Shown here: one piece after another, positions 19,190-28,529 of the stretch
Layout: each line of letters opens with the position of its first letter
Position numbering within the stretch: position 1 is the first letter of the stretch
From: Rubripirellula tenax
GTDB lineage: Bacteria; Planctomycetota; Planctomycetia; Pirellulales; Pirellulaceae
Assembly (NCBI RefSeq): GCF_007860125.1
Contig: NZ_SJPW01000006.1
Coordinates: 610,085 to 674,084, forward strand
Reading direction: 5' to 3'
Length of the DNA stretch: 64,000 bases
Translations under genes and position numbers: made by a program
The notes under the pieces: generated by a model
The model's input: only the letters and a program-made list of their open reading frames with translations
What the model was told of the DNA's origin: nothing
Databases searched by the model: none

Positions 19190-20281
19190 GTGAATAGGCC
19201 CAAGTTATCGTCCGTCGCCGTACTGGGTTCCTACCGTGGCGGCACCTCTGTTGTTACGGGACTGCTTAAGCACTTCGGTTTTTTCGTCGGAGACGCGTTC
19301 TTCAACGCGTGGAACGGGTATTGGACTTACGAAGATGTTTACCTAAGGCGGCTATGTCTGGAGTGCTTTGACGAGCGTGAGGGAAATTGGAGTCACCGAG
19401 CTGACTTTGCCACTCGTGTTGAGCGTCTTTCGCGGTGGAGTGAGTGGGCGAGATGGCGAGCGGTGGAAGAAGATGCATGTGGTATCGCTGGCAAGCATCC
19501 GACGCTGTGCAAATTGGTACCTGAATTGACCGATGCTTGGACAAGTGATGGCGGATCTGCTGCGAAACTGGTCTCAGTATCCCGGGATGCTGAATCGATC
19601 ATTTCGGCTTGGCGAAAATCAAAGTCTCCCAACGGGCACCCATGGTGGCCTCGCGGGGACGTAGAGGACATTGTTCACGACCTGATCCGTTGCCGGGATT
19701 CGAGCCTCGAGGGCGTCGAACATTTTGTTTTTGACTACGAACGTCTGCGACGCGAACCGGAATTCGAGATTGGTCGGTTGGCCGACTACTGTGAAGTCGG
19801 CGATATCCGAAAGTCGATCGCGATTGATTGGTACACCGACACTTGTCGAGCTCTTGGGCAGGGAACTCCGCTCGTGCTGGGGTGGGAGCACTCGGCGAAT
19901 CCAGAGAGTGGAAAGCCGCCTACTGAATTGCCGGAACTGCAAAATGCTATGTCGAATGCCTTTGTTGACTTGCAGGTTTCCAGGCGACTGCCTTCGCTGC
20001 CGCTGGACAAGGTCTTATGCGTCATGATCACTTTCAACGAACGATTGCGATTGCCCGACACGCTGCGGCACTATCGCAGTTTGGGCGTTGACCGGTTTGC
20101 GATCATCGATAATGGATCGGATGACGGCACCGTTGAACTACTCCTATCGCAGCACGACTGCGATGTCTATTTCATGCCTCATGCGTATCGAAGTTCGGTG
20201 GGCGGATCAGGTTGGTCGTCGACCCTGATACGAGAGTTTTATGGCACCGGCCGTTGGGTCGTTTGCACCGACGCCGATGAA
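19190..20281 (+). pseudogene. Sulfotransferase-like + glycosyltransferase-2 protein, cut by RAYT element 1
   Basis: The GTG start at 19190 gives a protein whose first 230 residues resemble P-loop sulfotransferases (VAVLGSYRGGTSVVTGLL as the cofactor-binding loop, then FVFDYERLRREP). A GT2/GT92-like domain follows (VLCVMITFNER, FAIIDNGSDDGT, WVVCTDADE). Native sequence ends near 20281, about residue 364, just after the DAD motif. The remaining 86 codons of the open frame read into a RAYT element. The enzyme would have modified surface glycans; it has lost the C-terminal part of its glycosyltransferase domain. Confidence 0.7.
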
Positions 20282-21060
20282 CAGACAAGGAAAAGGTGTC
20301 AGGTACCGTTTCTATGCGCCATGCCTGGCATTTTGTTAGAATCCAGCTTTAACGCGACTGGAATCGGGCGATGGGAAGAGCCAAGCGGGCGGACGCTGCC
20401 GGTGCGATCTACCACATGCTCAATCGTGCCAATTGGCGGACTGAGCTGTTCGAGAAGATGGCCGACTATGAAGCCTTCGAACGAATCCTCGTCGACGCGG
20501 TCACCCGTTTCGAGATTGATCTGTTCAGTTACTGCGTGATGCCCAATCACTGGCACATGGTCGTTCGTCCGCGACAGGATGGTGAAATGTCGAGATTCGC
20601 CCAGCGGTTGCAGTTGACGCATACTCAGCGCTATCACGCCCATCATCACTCGGCGGGCCGGGGCCATCTGTACCAGGGCCGATACAAGTCGTTCCCCGTT
20701 CAAGACGATGAGCATTTCCTGACGGTCAATCGTTACGTCGAACGAAACGCCTTCTCGGCAGAGCTCTGTCAATCACCCGAGGACTGGCGATTCGGAAGCC
20801 TCTGGCGTTGGAACTCAGGCACGACAACCGAGCGTTCGCTACTGACACCGTGGCCGATTGCCAGACGCCCCGATTGGATCGGTTGGGTGCGGCGGACATT
20901 GTCGGATCGCGAATTGGAAAGGCTGCGATGGTGCGTTCAGCGTGGAAGCCCCTTTGGCGGTGAAGCTTGGGTAGAATCAATCGCTCGCCGGTATGACCTG
21001 GAGTCAACCTTGCGTCCGCGGGGTCGCCCGAAGAAGACTCCGCCACCGGAGTGACGAAAC
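20282..21060 (+). mobile_element. RAYT element 1 (approximate ends)
   Basis: The left boundary is where the interrupted reading frame loses sense (AAAAGGTGTCAGGTACCG at about 20290, with the small palindrome ATGCGCCATGCCTGGCAT). The element carries the transposase at 20371. I cannot place the right end precisely, and no direct repeat is visible. Confidence 0.5.
20371..21054 (+). CDS. REP-associated tyrosine transposase (IS200-like), type 1
   Basis: This is a 227-residue Y1 transposase. The HUH metal motif is in MPNHWHMVV and the candidate catalytic tyrosine in FLTVNRYVERN. GHLYQGRYKSFPVQ is the usual RAYT signature. RAYTs are single-strand transposases that maintain REP/REPIN sequences. Sequence and terminal repeats differ from those of the copy at 22973, so the window holds two RAYT lineages. 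Confidence 0.9.
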   Translation: MGRAKRADAAGAIYHMLNRANWRTELFEKMADYEAFERILVDAVTRFEIDLFSYCVMPNHWHMVVRPRQDGEMSRFAQRLQLTHTQRYHAHHHSAGRGHLYQGRYKSFPVQDDEHFLTVNRYVERNAFSAELCQSPEDWRFGSLWRWNSGTTTERSLLTPWPIARRPDWIGWVRRTLSDRELERLRWCVQRGSPFGGEAWVESIARRYDLESTLRPRGRPKKTPPPE

Positions 21061-21248
21061 AATTCGCAAGGCAGGTCGTTAGGCGGCTGGACGGTCAACT
21101 ATCAGTAGGCCTGACGGATTAGAATTGTCAGTGGACGTGGCAACTATCTAAAACCTTACTCCGCCAGAGAATGCTGAAAGAGATGGTCCCTCCGTCTAAA
21201 ATCATTAAATGTCGTTTGCGAATTCGAAAATCTGGGGCAGTGAATCTT

Positions 21249-22499
21249 ATGAAAAAAGTTGTTCGTTTCCGAGCATTTACACTCGTTGAGCTGCTCGTGG
21301 TGATCGCTATCGTTGGTGTTCTCGTCGGCTTGCTTTTGCCGGCAGTACAAGCGGCTCGCGAAGCGGCGAGACGCATGAGCTGCGGAAATAATTTTAAGCA
21401 GCTAGGGTTAGCGATTCACAACTACCACTCGGCATTTAAAAATCTGCCAAAGCAAATGGGTGGAACTTTCTTCGCCGGACCGTTGATGGGTGGTGGGATT
21501 CCTGGTCCAACTCCTCAACAGGCAGGTGGGCACAACGGGAATGAGTTGAGCGCTTTTCCAGGTCTGCTGCCGTTTATGGAACAGCAACCGCTTTGGGAGA
21601 AGATTTCGAACGTCTATCCGGTAACTGTCGGTGCTCCTGGGACGTTTTACGCTCCCATGGGCCCCCATCCCAATGTTAGCCTGGCGGACCAGCAAGCACA
21701 TCGGTATGAACCTTGGATGACGGAGATCGCCCTGCTAAGGTGCCCGAGTGACCCAGGCGTAGGGCTCCCTGCTTTCGGGCGCACGAATTATTCATTTTGT
21801 GTCGGGGATGCAGTTCAACAAACCAATGTGGGCCCTGAAGACCCTGTGGGGCGCATCACCTCGACAACTGCATTGCGAACTCGGGAGTCATGCCGCGGCG
21901 TTTTTGTAAATCGTAAAGTGATGAGTTTCAACAACATCTCGGACGGTCTCTCAAACACGATCGCCATGGGCGAAATCATCACCGACCTTGGTGACGGAGA
22001 TTCTCGATCTCAGGTTGCGGCATCTGATGTCGAACTGAGGACAAATCCAAACTACTGCTCCGTCTTCTTGGATACTTCGCGACCAAGATTTTGGATACCT
22101 GGAACTCCAGAAGCAGGTGCTGACTCCACAAATCGGCGTGGACATAAATGGGCGTGTGGTCGAGTCGGATATACTGGCTTTCAAACGATTTTGCCACCGA
22201 ATCGGCAAAGCTGTACCTGGAATAGCTCGTTCGATTCGATAACAGACTTACTTGATGAGGGCGTGCTCAGTGCAGCAAGTCGTCATCCAGGTGGCGCGCA
22301 TGCAATGATGTCGGACGGCGCAGTTCGTTTTGTAACTGACTCCATTGATGCTGGAGACGGAAGTCACGGCAGCGTTCGAGAAAATGGGACCGTCATGGAC
22401 CCAACACTTCCAACAGTTCCAGGTTCAAAGAGCCCTTATGGGCTCTGGGGCTCACTCGGAAGCCGGGCATCAGGTGAAGCCATCGCATCCGAGTTTTGA
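21249..22499 (+). CDS. DUF1559 prepilin-like protein, copy 2
   Basis: The start at ATG 21249 ([21 protein letters not shown]) matches that of the first copy; GTG 21240 or ATG 21171 are less likely. The 416-residue product is closely similar to the protein at 17903 throughout (same [26 protein letters not shown] and H-x-[19 protein letters not shown]). This shows a duplication of the whole pair with the downstream sulfotransferase gene. Confidence 0.9.
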   Translation: MKKVVRFRAFTLVELLVVIAIVGVLVGLLLPAVQAAREAARRMSCGNNFKQLGLAIHNYHSAFKNLPKQMGGTFFAGPLMGGGIPGPTPQQAGGHNGNELSAFPGLLPFMEQQPLWEKISNVYPVTVGAPGTFYAPMGPHPNVSLADQQAHRYEPWMTEIALLRCPSDPGVGLPAFGRTNYSFCVGDAVQQTNVGPEDPVGRITSTTALRTRESCRGVFVNRKVMSFNNISDGLSNTIAMGEIITDLGDGDSRSQVAASDVELRTNPNYCSVFLDTSRPRFWIPGTPEAGADSTNRRGHKWACGRVGYTGFQTILPPNRQSCTWNSSFDSITDLLDEGVLSAASRHPGGAHAMMSDGAVRFVTDSIDAGDGSHGSVRENGTVMDPTLPTVPGSKSPYGLWGSLGSRASGEAIASEF

Positions 22500-22537
22500 A
22501 CGAACGAGCAACCTCGTAAACGGGGGAAGGATTTGCA

Positions 22538-22867
22538 GTGAAGACGCAAGCGTTTTCGACAGTTGCCGTGCTGGGGTCATACCGGGGCGGTACGTCGGTG
22601 GTCACAGGCTTACTGAACCAGTTCGGGTATTTCGTAGGAGATGCGTTTTTCCACGCCTGGAATGGGTATGGTACGTACGAAGATTTACACCTGAGGCGGA
22701 TTTGCCTGGAGTGTTTCGACGAACGGGAAGGTCATTGGAAGCTTCTGGGTGAGACAGAATTTCGTATCGACCGGCTTGCTCGTTGGAAAATCTGGGCACA
22801 GTGGAGGGCTACGGAAACAGGTGCGATTGGCATCGCAGGCAAACATCCGTCGATGTGCAAATTCGGG
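22538..22867 (+). pseudogene. Sulfotransferase-like protein, N-terminal fragment, cut by RAYT element 2
   Basis: The GTG at 22538 has GGAAGG 9 bases upstream. The first 109 residues (VAVLGSYRGGTSVVTGLL, AWNGYGTYEDLHLRRICLE, GIAGKHPSMCKFG) parallel the protein at 19190. At 22868 the sequence enters the terminal repeat of a RAYT element and homology stops. Most of the sulfotransferase domain and the entire glycosyltransferase domain are missing. Confidence 0.85.
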
Positions 22868-23980
22868 GAAACGCTGCGCGTCGGGTCATGTTTGGGTTTC
22901 GGGGTTGACGGGTTATTGATCGTCGGAGAAAATGTGTGTTTTGGAATTTCCTAGCCTGACTGGAATGTCCTCGTGCCACGCCGGCCCAGACTGGAGTATG
23001 CGAACGCGATCTACCACGTCGTGACCCGTGGAGAGGGACGCCGGAAACTCTTTCATGACCAGAGTCATTTTGAACGGTTCACTCAGGGATTGGTCGACGA
23101 AGTCGATCGCAGTGGATGGTTGGTGGTCGCCTACTGCTGGATGCCAAATCATATTCACGCTTTGATCCGGACGCCGCAGCCTAACCTCGCTCGCGGGATG
23201 CAGCACTGGCTCAGCGGATATGCAAATTGGTACGCCAAACGCAATCGACGTAGCGGTCATCTGTTTCAAGGCCGCTACAAAGCCTTTCCGGTCGAGGACG
23301 AAGGGTACTACTGGAACTTGAGTCGTTACATCCACTTGAACCCTTGCAACGGTGGCAAGCCACTTGCGGAATCGCCCGAAGCGTATTCGCATAGCAGTTA
23401 CTCTGGCTATGCCCGCAAGAGTCGGCGCGTCGATTGGATTGCCTACGACGAGCACCATCGCTACTGGAGCGGGCTCAATGGAGGCAGTGACACAGCATCG
23501 GCCTACCGGCGGTTTGTCAAATCGGGAATGAACTGCCCGAATGATCCCAAGGTGGATCGCCTGAGGGACTGGGTCTACGGTGGAGAAGACTTCTTCAGGC
23601 GAATGTTGGCTCTCGCAGCGAACGAGGACGACGCTGAGCATCATCGGCTAGCTCGCCGGACATCAGCGGTGACGGTCGATCAAGTGATGTTGGTGACGGC
23701 CAAAGAGTACGGAGTTTCTGTCAACGACTACCGTGGTTTCCGCAGTCACGCCGGGGGGCGAGACATCGCGGCCTACCTGTGCCGCAAGTACACGACTGCT
23801 ACACTTTCCGAGCTATCCACACAGTTCGGACTCGGCCATCCCGACAGTTCTTCCGATATGGTAAAGCGAGCGAAAAAGTTGCTAATCAACAACTCGAAAG
23901 TGGGGACGCGAGTCAAGAAGATCGAAAGCCTGCTTGGGATCAAACCCGAAACCCGCACATGACCCCACGCGAAGCGTTTC
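22868..23980 (+). mobile_element. RAYT element 2 with 36-base inverted ends
   Basis: The left end (22868-22903, beginning GAAACGCTGCGCGTCGGG) and the right end (23945-23980, the reverse complement of GAAACGCTTCGCGTGGGG and onward) match at 32 of 36 positions. They enclose the transposase at 22973. The same right-end sequence stands alone at 34712-34771. Genes on both sides are cut off at these ends, and they are different genes, so the insertion was accompanied by loss of DNA. Confidence 0.8.
22973..23962 (+). CDS. REP-associated tyrosine transposase, type 2, with C-terminal DnaA-like helix-turn-helix
   Basis: The protein has 329 residues from GTG. The HUH motif is in MPNHIHALI, the tyrosine in YWNLSRYIHLNPCN, and GHLFQGRYKAFPVED is the RAYT signature. 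Residues about 225-320 (VTVDQVMLVTAKEYGVSVNDY, then AAYLCRKYTTATLSELSTQFG) resemble the DnaA C-terminal DNA-binding domain found on longer RAYTs. The last codons (IESLLGIKPETRT) run into the terminal repeat, so gene and element end overlap. Confidence 0.9.
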   Translation: MPRRPRLEYANAIYHVVTRGEGRRKLFHDQSHFERFTQGLVDEVDRSGWLVVAYCWMPNHIHALIRTPQPNLARGMQHWLSGYANWYAKRNRRSGHLFQGRYKAFPVEDEGYYWNLSRYIHLNPCNGGKPLAESPEAYSHSSYSGYARKSRRVDWIAYDEHHRYWSGLNGGSDTASAYRRFVKSGMNCPNDPKVDRLRDWVYGGEDFFRRMLALAANEDDAEHHRLARRTSAVTVDQVMLVTAKEYGVSVNDYRGFRSHAGGRDIAAYLCRKYTTATLSELSTQFGLGHPDSSSDMVKRAKKLLINNSKVGTRVKKIESLLGIKPETRT

Positions 23981-24109
23981 GCTGACCCCCGTACCGTTGT
24001 TGGTTTGAACTGCAGCTTCCTTGTAGACCAGCGATTCATCCGGCTGGAAATCCGCAGCACTAGCCATCATTGGCATCAAGGCGAACAGTAAAAACGCGAT
24101 TGGTTTCAT
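23981..24109 (-). pseudogene. N-terminal stub of a secreted protein, cut by RAYT element 2
   Basis: A signal peptide (MKPIAFLLFALMPMMASA) is followed by ADFQPDESLVYKEAAVQTNNGTG and then the RAYT terminal repeat. The start at 24109 is preferred over 24148. The mature start resembles planctomycete secreted alpha/beta hydrolases, but only about 25 mature residues remain, so the family is a guess. Confidence 0.55.
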
Positions 24110-24227
24110 GGGGATCGCTCTCGGGTTTATGCGTAGAGAGGTTCTCAAAGAATCGTTTTTGAAGAATCAAACAAAATTGGGAGCAGCTAGGGCCGGTTTC
24201 ACCGATCGGTCACGCCAACTACCGGCC

Positions 24228-24237
24228 GGTGCGAACC
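24228..24237. repeat. Target-site duplication, left copy
   Basis: GGTGCGAACC lies immediately left of the second ISAs1 copy and is repeated exactly at 25521-25530. A 10-base duplication fits the family. Confidence 0.9.
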
Positions 24238-25520
24238 CAGGGCCGACGCGCACTTTAGGCAATCTGGGCTAGCGCGGTTGGTTTGAATCCGGGATGATTC
24301 GTTTTGTCGACTTTGTGTTTTCAAAACGATGTTACCCGGGCAGCGACGTGGCCAAGAAAAAGACGACTGAGATCTGTGTTGAAGATATTCTCAATGACTT
24401 TGCCGAACTGCCTGACCCGCGTTCGCACGTCAACCAGCGGCATCTGCTTGGCGACATCATCGTGATCAGCATCATGGCGGTCATCGCTGGTGCAGACGGC
24501 CCCAAGGCGATCGGCGTTTGGGCCAAGAGCAATGAAGACTGGCTGAAAGATCGTTTGAAGTTGCCCTCGGGGGTTCCCTCGCATGACACCATCGGTCGCG
24601 TGTTGATGACGCTCAAACCAGCGGCGTTTCAATCCTGTTTCGAGCGTTGGATCAAACGGCTCTCTGGTAAGCCAAAGCAAGGTGAACTGGATATTGTGGC
24701 AATCGATGGTAAGGCTCTTCGTCGTAGCCATGATCGGGCCGGTGGTCTTGGTCCGCTGTTTCTGGTCAGTGCTTGGGCGGTAACGCGTGGGATCAGCTTG
24801 GGACAATTGGCGACGGCCGAAAAGTCGAACGAAATCACCGCAATCCCTGAACTTCTGGACCAAATCGAGATCAAGAAGTCCGTCGTCACCATCGACGCAG
24901 CAGGATGCCAAAGGAACATCGCGGCGAAAATTGTCGATGGCAAAGGCGACTACGTTTTGGCACTCAAAGGCAATCAGGGAACACTGCATGATGCCGTGAT
25001 CGACTACATCACAAGGCACATGGAAAACGACTTTGCCGACACCACCGTCCGGAAGCACGTCGAGCGGGTCAAGGGACACGGCCGCAACGATGAATTGATC
25101 TACTATCAATTGCCCGTCCCTGAAGAACTGGTGGGGAAGGAGAAATGGAAGAACATGCGGACCATTGGTGTTGTGATTCGGATGAGTGAAAGCGGGAAGA
25201 AGTGGACCAGTGATGTTCGCTACTACATCAGTTCGCTCGCGCTCGGAGTGAAGCGGTTCGCAGCATGCGTGCGAGGTCATTGGGGCATCGAGAATACGCT
25301 TCACTGGTGCCTGGATGTCACGTTTCGCGAGGACGAAAGCCGAGTGCGAAACCGAATACTCGCGGACAACTTGGCATGGCTCAAACGGTTCGCAATCAGC
25401 CTACTAAAGCAAGTCGACAACAAGGAAAGCATCGCGATGCGTCGCCGAATGGCCGGTTGGAACCCAAACTTCCTCGCGCAAGTCCTTGGAATACCAACGA
25501 GTTAGTATGCGTCGGCCCTG
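24238..25520 (+). mobile_element. ISAs1-family insertion sequence, copy 2, with exact target duplication
   Basis: The ends are CAGGGCCGACGC (24238-24249) and GCGTCGGCCCTG (25509-25520), a perfect 12-base inverted repeat. The exact 10-base duplication outside shows a clean, probably recent insertion into the gap between the truncated secreted protein and the PQQ gene. Confidence 0.95.
24294..25505 (+). CDS. ISAs1-family DDE transposase
   Basis: The protein has 403 residues from ATG 24294; the GTG at 24348 (VAKKKTTEICVEDIL) would give 385 and fits the family length equally well. Diagnostic segments are HLLGDIIVISIMAVIAGADG, PSHDTIGRVL, VAIDGKALRRSHD, VTIDAAGCQ and HWGIENTLHWCLDVTF, which hold the DDE residues. 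It is intact. It differs from the copy at 16408 in both termini and protein, so the two are separate ISs and not recent duplicates. Confidence 0.9.
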   Translation: MIRFVDFVFSKRCYPGSDVAKKKTTEICVEDILNDFAELPDPRSHVNQRHLLGDIIVISIMAVIAGADGPKAIGVWAKSNEDWLKDRLKLPSGVPSHDTIGRVLMTLKPAAFQSCFERWIKRLSGKPKQGELDIVAIDGKALRRSHDRAGGLGPLFLVSAWAVTRGISLGQLATAEKSNEITAIPELLDQIEIKKSVVTIDAAGCQRNIAAKIVDGKGDYVLALKGNQGTLHDAVIDYITRHMENDFADTTVRKHVERVKGHGRNDELIYYQLPVPEELVGKEKWKNMRTIGVVIRMSESGKKWTSDVRYYISSLALGVKRFAACVRGHWGIENTLHWCLDVTFREDESRVRNRILADNLAWLKRFAISLLKQVDNKESIAMRRRMAGWNPNFLAQVLGIPTS

Positions 25521-25530
25521 GGTGCGAACC
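25521..25530. repeat. Target-site duplication, right copy
   Basis: GGTGCGAACC is identical to 24228-24237. Confidence 0.9.
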
Positions 25531-25542
25531 AGCCCTTCGTAA

Positions 25543-26973
25543 CTACTTCGCTTGCCGATCGACGGGCGACTGGTTTTCGATGCAGTACAGATTTTCGCTC
25601 GTTCGCAAATAGATCCGTCCGTCAGCCAGGGCGGGAGTGCTCCAAGTCTGCTGATCGAATTCATTGGCGGCCAGCAATTCATACTTGTCCGACGACGATA
25701 AGACATGAGTCATTCCGTTTGAATCAAGCGAGAAAACACGTGTTCCATCTGTCCACGGCGACGCCCAGAAAGCTTTCGCACCGCGTAAACGCTGGCGGTA
25801 AACGGTCTCGCCTGTTTCCATGTTGACGCAGCGCATGTTGCCCGCGCTGCGTTCGAACAGGTAAATTTTCCCGTTGCAGATCGTCGGCGATGCCATCTGC
25901 ATGTCAGCTTTTTCGATCCACCACGCAACGAATTCACTTTCTGGAGAATCGTCTGGTGGAGTGATATCGCCGCTGCCGCCCGGTTTGACGCAGAATAGTC
26001 GTCCTCCACCATCGTCTTCGCCCCCACGACTCCTCAGCTCGTTACCAACGAAAAGCTTGTCGCCGTCGGCAACTGGCGTCGCGGAACTGCGTCCCTTCGC
26101 CATGTCAAGTTTCCAAAGTAGCTTGCCCGTCGCGGGATCATAAGACCGATAGATCATCCCGCCGATGATCAGTTCGTTTCGCAACGAGTTCTGCCAAATC
26201 ATTGGGCTGCTGTATTGCGATTTTTCATCGCGTGCGACGCGCCAGATTTCATCGCCGGTTTCCGCGTCCAACGCAATCAAGAATGACTCGACTTGATTGT
26301 CAACTTGGACAAACAACTTGCCACCAAAAAGAGTCGGCGAACTGGCGGTTCCCCAATCCGCTCTCATCTCGAAGACGCCAAGATCCTGTTGCCATTGAAC
26401 TTTCCCTTCCATGTCCAATGCGTAGATGCCGTTCATGCCAAAGTAGGCATAGACCCGCTTGCCGTCGGTCATCGGCGTTTCGGTAGCGTACGTGTTCGTG
26501 TTGTGGCGCGGGATCGGTGGTTTTCCTGCCTTGCAAGTCGTTCGCCAAACTTCGGCACCCGAATCGGCATCGACGCAAATGACTTGATAAAGAAACTCTG
26601 TCTCCATCAAGTCCTTCCGCGCACGCCCACCGCCACCAGAGTAAGGTTCCGGACCACTGTCTGCATCCGACAATGGCACCGCGGCGGTCAGGAACACCTT
26701 TTTGCTCCAAACGACCGGCTGCGACCAGCCTTCGCCAGCGACAGGGATTTTCCATCGAATGTTCTGTGTCGCCCCATCATGGTCCGACCAAGTCGTCGGC
26801 AATGGCCGCGTCGACAGTGCATTGGCATTGGGGCCGCGAAACTGAGGCCAGTTATCCGCTCTTGAGGTCGCGCTGAAGCAGACGATCAGCGACACGATTG
26901 CAAAACCGCGGACGATGTTGGTGAGAGTCGGTATTCGTACAGGCATCAGTTCACACATTGGTTTTTCAGGCAT
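25543..26973 (-). CDS. Secreted PQQ-binding-like beta-propeller protein
   Basis: The product has 476 residues (449 more after an alternative ATG near 26946 loses 9). A signal-like helix (IVRGFAIVSLIVCFSATSRA) precedes DNWPQFRGPNANALS, the standard start of planctomycete PQQ-repeat proteins. Blade motifs follow: ICVDADSGAEVWRTTC, YALDMEGKVQWQQDLG, IALDAETGDEIWRVAR and YDPATGKLLWKLDM. The family resembles BamB/quinoprotein propellers, but no catalytic PQQ ligands are evident, so a binding or scaffold role is more likely than dehydrogenase activity. Confidence 0.85.
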   Translation of the reverse strand: MPEKPMCELMPVRIPTLTNIVRGFAIVSLIVCFSATSRADNWPQFRGPNANALSTRPLPTTWSDHDGATQNIRWKIPVAGEGWSQPVVWSKKVFLTAAVPLSDADSGPEPYSGGGGRARKDLMETEFLYQVICVDADSGAEVWRTTCKAGKPPIPRHNTNTYATETPMTDGKRVYAYFGMNGIYALDMEGKVQWQQDLGVFEMRADWGTASSPTLFGGKLFVQVDNQVESFLIALDAETGDEIWRVARDEKSQYSSPMIWQNSLRNELIIGGMIYRSYDPATGKLLWKLDMAKGRSSATPVADGDKLFVGNELRSRGGEDDGGGRLFCVKPGGSGDITPPDDSPESEFVAWWIEKADMQMASPTICNGKIYLFERSAGNMRCVNMETGETVYRQRLRGAKAFWASPWTDGTRVFSLDSNGMTHVLSSSDKYELLAANEFDQQTWSTPALADGRIYLRTSENLYCIENQSPVDRQAK

Positions 26974-27414
26974 TTTTGAATTTCTTCGTCGTGGGAATCA
27001 TAGCGTGCTGGCGACCCGGCCTGCACCACGAGGAGCAGGCGGGATAACCAATGCATTTGACTTGATTTCAACGGGGCATGGCGAAGTTTTTGACAAACCA
27101 CGGTCAAGCACCGATTTTCGGTCAAGGTGACCAGTCGCTCTGGGGCATTCTCTCGTCAGTCGATGCGACCGCTGCGGAATCCTCCGCGGAGCGCGGTCCG
27201 ATCGAAACTGCGTCGGTGTCGTAGATTTGCCATGCCTATCTCCGCCGTCGGCTACCGCAGCGTGGCAAGTCCGATATCAAGAATGGCCAAGAAACAGGTC
27301 GCGTCGCTTTTCTTTCACATGCGCTCACTCACTACCGCAGCTGCCCAAACGGCCGATTCAATATCTGTCACCTTTGACCGCTCCTGGAACCAGAACTGAG
27401 GCTTTGCATTGTGT
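26974..27414. other. Intergenic region without a gene
   Basis: Small overlapping frames exist but none has a recognisable domain. It separates the PQQ gene from the TetR regulator. Confidence 0.4.
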
Positions 27415-27428
27415 TGAACGATCGGTCA
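27415..27428. promoter_or_regulatory. Candidate TetR operator 1
   Basis: TGAACGATCGGTCA is a 14-base palindrome with one mismatched pair, 53 bases ahead of the tetR-type gene. A related site (AGACCGACCGGTCA) lies at 28160. Autoregulation is inferred. Confidence 0.45.
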
Positions 27429-27481
27429 ATAAGACGCATGTTTGGTGGACGAATCAAGAATATTGTACGCGTGAGGCGGAC

Positions 27482-28064
27482 ATGCCCTGGGAAAAATCAT
27501 TTGAACAATCGGACGTGATCGAGCGGGCGAAGGAGGCCTTCTGGGAAAAGGGATATGCCGCCACATCGATCTCTGACGTCACAGCAGCGACAGGAATCGA
27601 ACGGGGGAGTCTGTACAACACATTTGACGGGAAACATGATCTTTTCGTGCGTGCGCAGCTGAAGTACCGCGGTGAACGCAGGGCCGGTAAGTTGCGAATG
27701 CTGGAAACGGTCAATGATCGGCGTGAAGCGATCGCGATGTTTTTTTCTTTCCCTCGTAAAAGCCACACTGAACGATCCTGACAAGAAAGGATGCTTGCTG
27801 TTCGACACCGCGATGGAATTTCCGTCACACGATGATGATGTCAAGCAACTTGTTTCGGAGGAAATTGAAAACGTCGTTGCGTTTTTTGAAGGACGAATCG
27901 AGAGAGGCAAGAAGCTTGGCAAGATTCCCGATTCCGTTGACACTCGCCCCACGGCAAAATCCTTGATCGCCCTAGTCATTAGGATTCATGTGCTGGGTCG
28001 CGGGGCGTTTGGGAAAACGGCGTTGCAGCAATTCGCGAGATATGCGGTTGGCATGATTTCCTAG
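27482..28064 (+). pseudogene. TetR/AcrR-family regulator with frameshift at a T run
   Basis: From ATG 27482 the N-terminal helix-turn-helix is typical (VIERAKEAFWEKGYAATSIS, then ATGIERGSLYNTFDGKHDLF). At about 27739-27745, in a run of seven T, the frame is lost. The next frame carries a normal TetR C-terminal domain (SLVKATLNDPDKKGCLLFDT, then GRGAFGKTALQQFARYAVGM). Joined, the two parts give about 193 residues, the usual family length. The cause may be a real inactivating slip, a sequencing error in the homopolymer, or phase variation. Confidence 0.8.
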
Positions 28065-28529
28065 GGACGGCAGGTAACAGAAGGGAAGGCTGGGAGTTTG
28101 GCTAAAATGTGCGCGATCGTTCAGAGGAGCAAGCCTTCACCATTCTTTAGCGTTCAATTAGACCGACCGGTCAAGACAAGTGTCGCGACTGTGGCGGGCA
28201 GATGACTGACTGATTGTTCACACAGCCTCTATGCAACCGCGGCAATGAAGGGCGCTTTGGTCTTCGAGTTTTTCCTGCGTTCCGCTCCCAAGTAGCCTTT
28301 CGTCTTTACCGCGTTAAGGATCGTGACGATTGCTCCAACCAGCCTGTTTTCTCGCTACAGCCGAATTTCGTCCTATCTAGGTGACAACGGCAGTGCACGC
28401 GCATCGAAGGCTCAGCATCCAACTTAACGCCAATACGAACACGGCATGAGGGGCATCAACAGATGCTGGTCTCCAGTGCGGCCGCCATGTCACATCGAGC
28501 TCTCAATTCCCCCCAAGGAAACAACGAAA
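28065..28529. other. Leader region of the peroxiredoxin-like gene
   Basis: No gene is supported. It holds the second TetR-operator-like site near 28160. AAGGA lies 11 bases before the ATG at 28530. Confidence 0.4.
28160..28173. promoter_or_regulatory. Candidate TetR operator 2
   Basis: AGACCGACCGGTCA shares the GACCGAxCGGTCA pattern with the site at 27415. It lies 357 bases upstream of the peroxiredoxin-like gene, which suggests that this gene is in the regulon. Confidence 0.4.

Noticed and set aside
27672..28064. A separate gene for the second half of TetR
   Set aside because: It begins with the end of the N-terminal domain in the wrong phase and supplies exactly the missing C-terminal domain.
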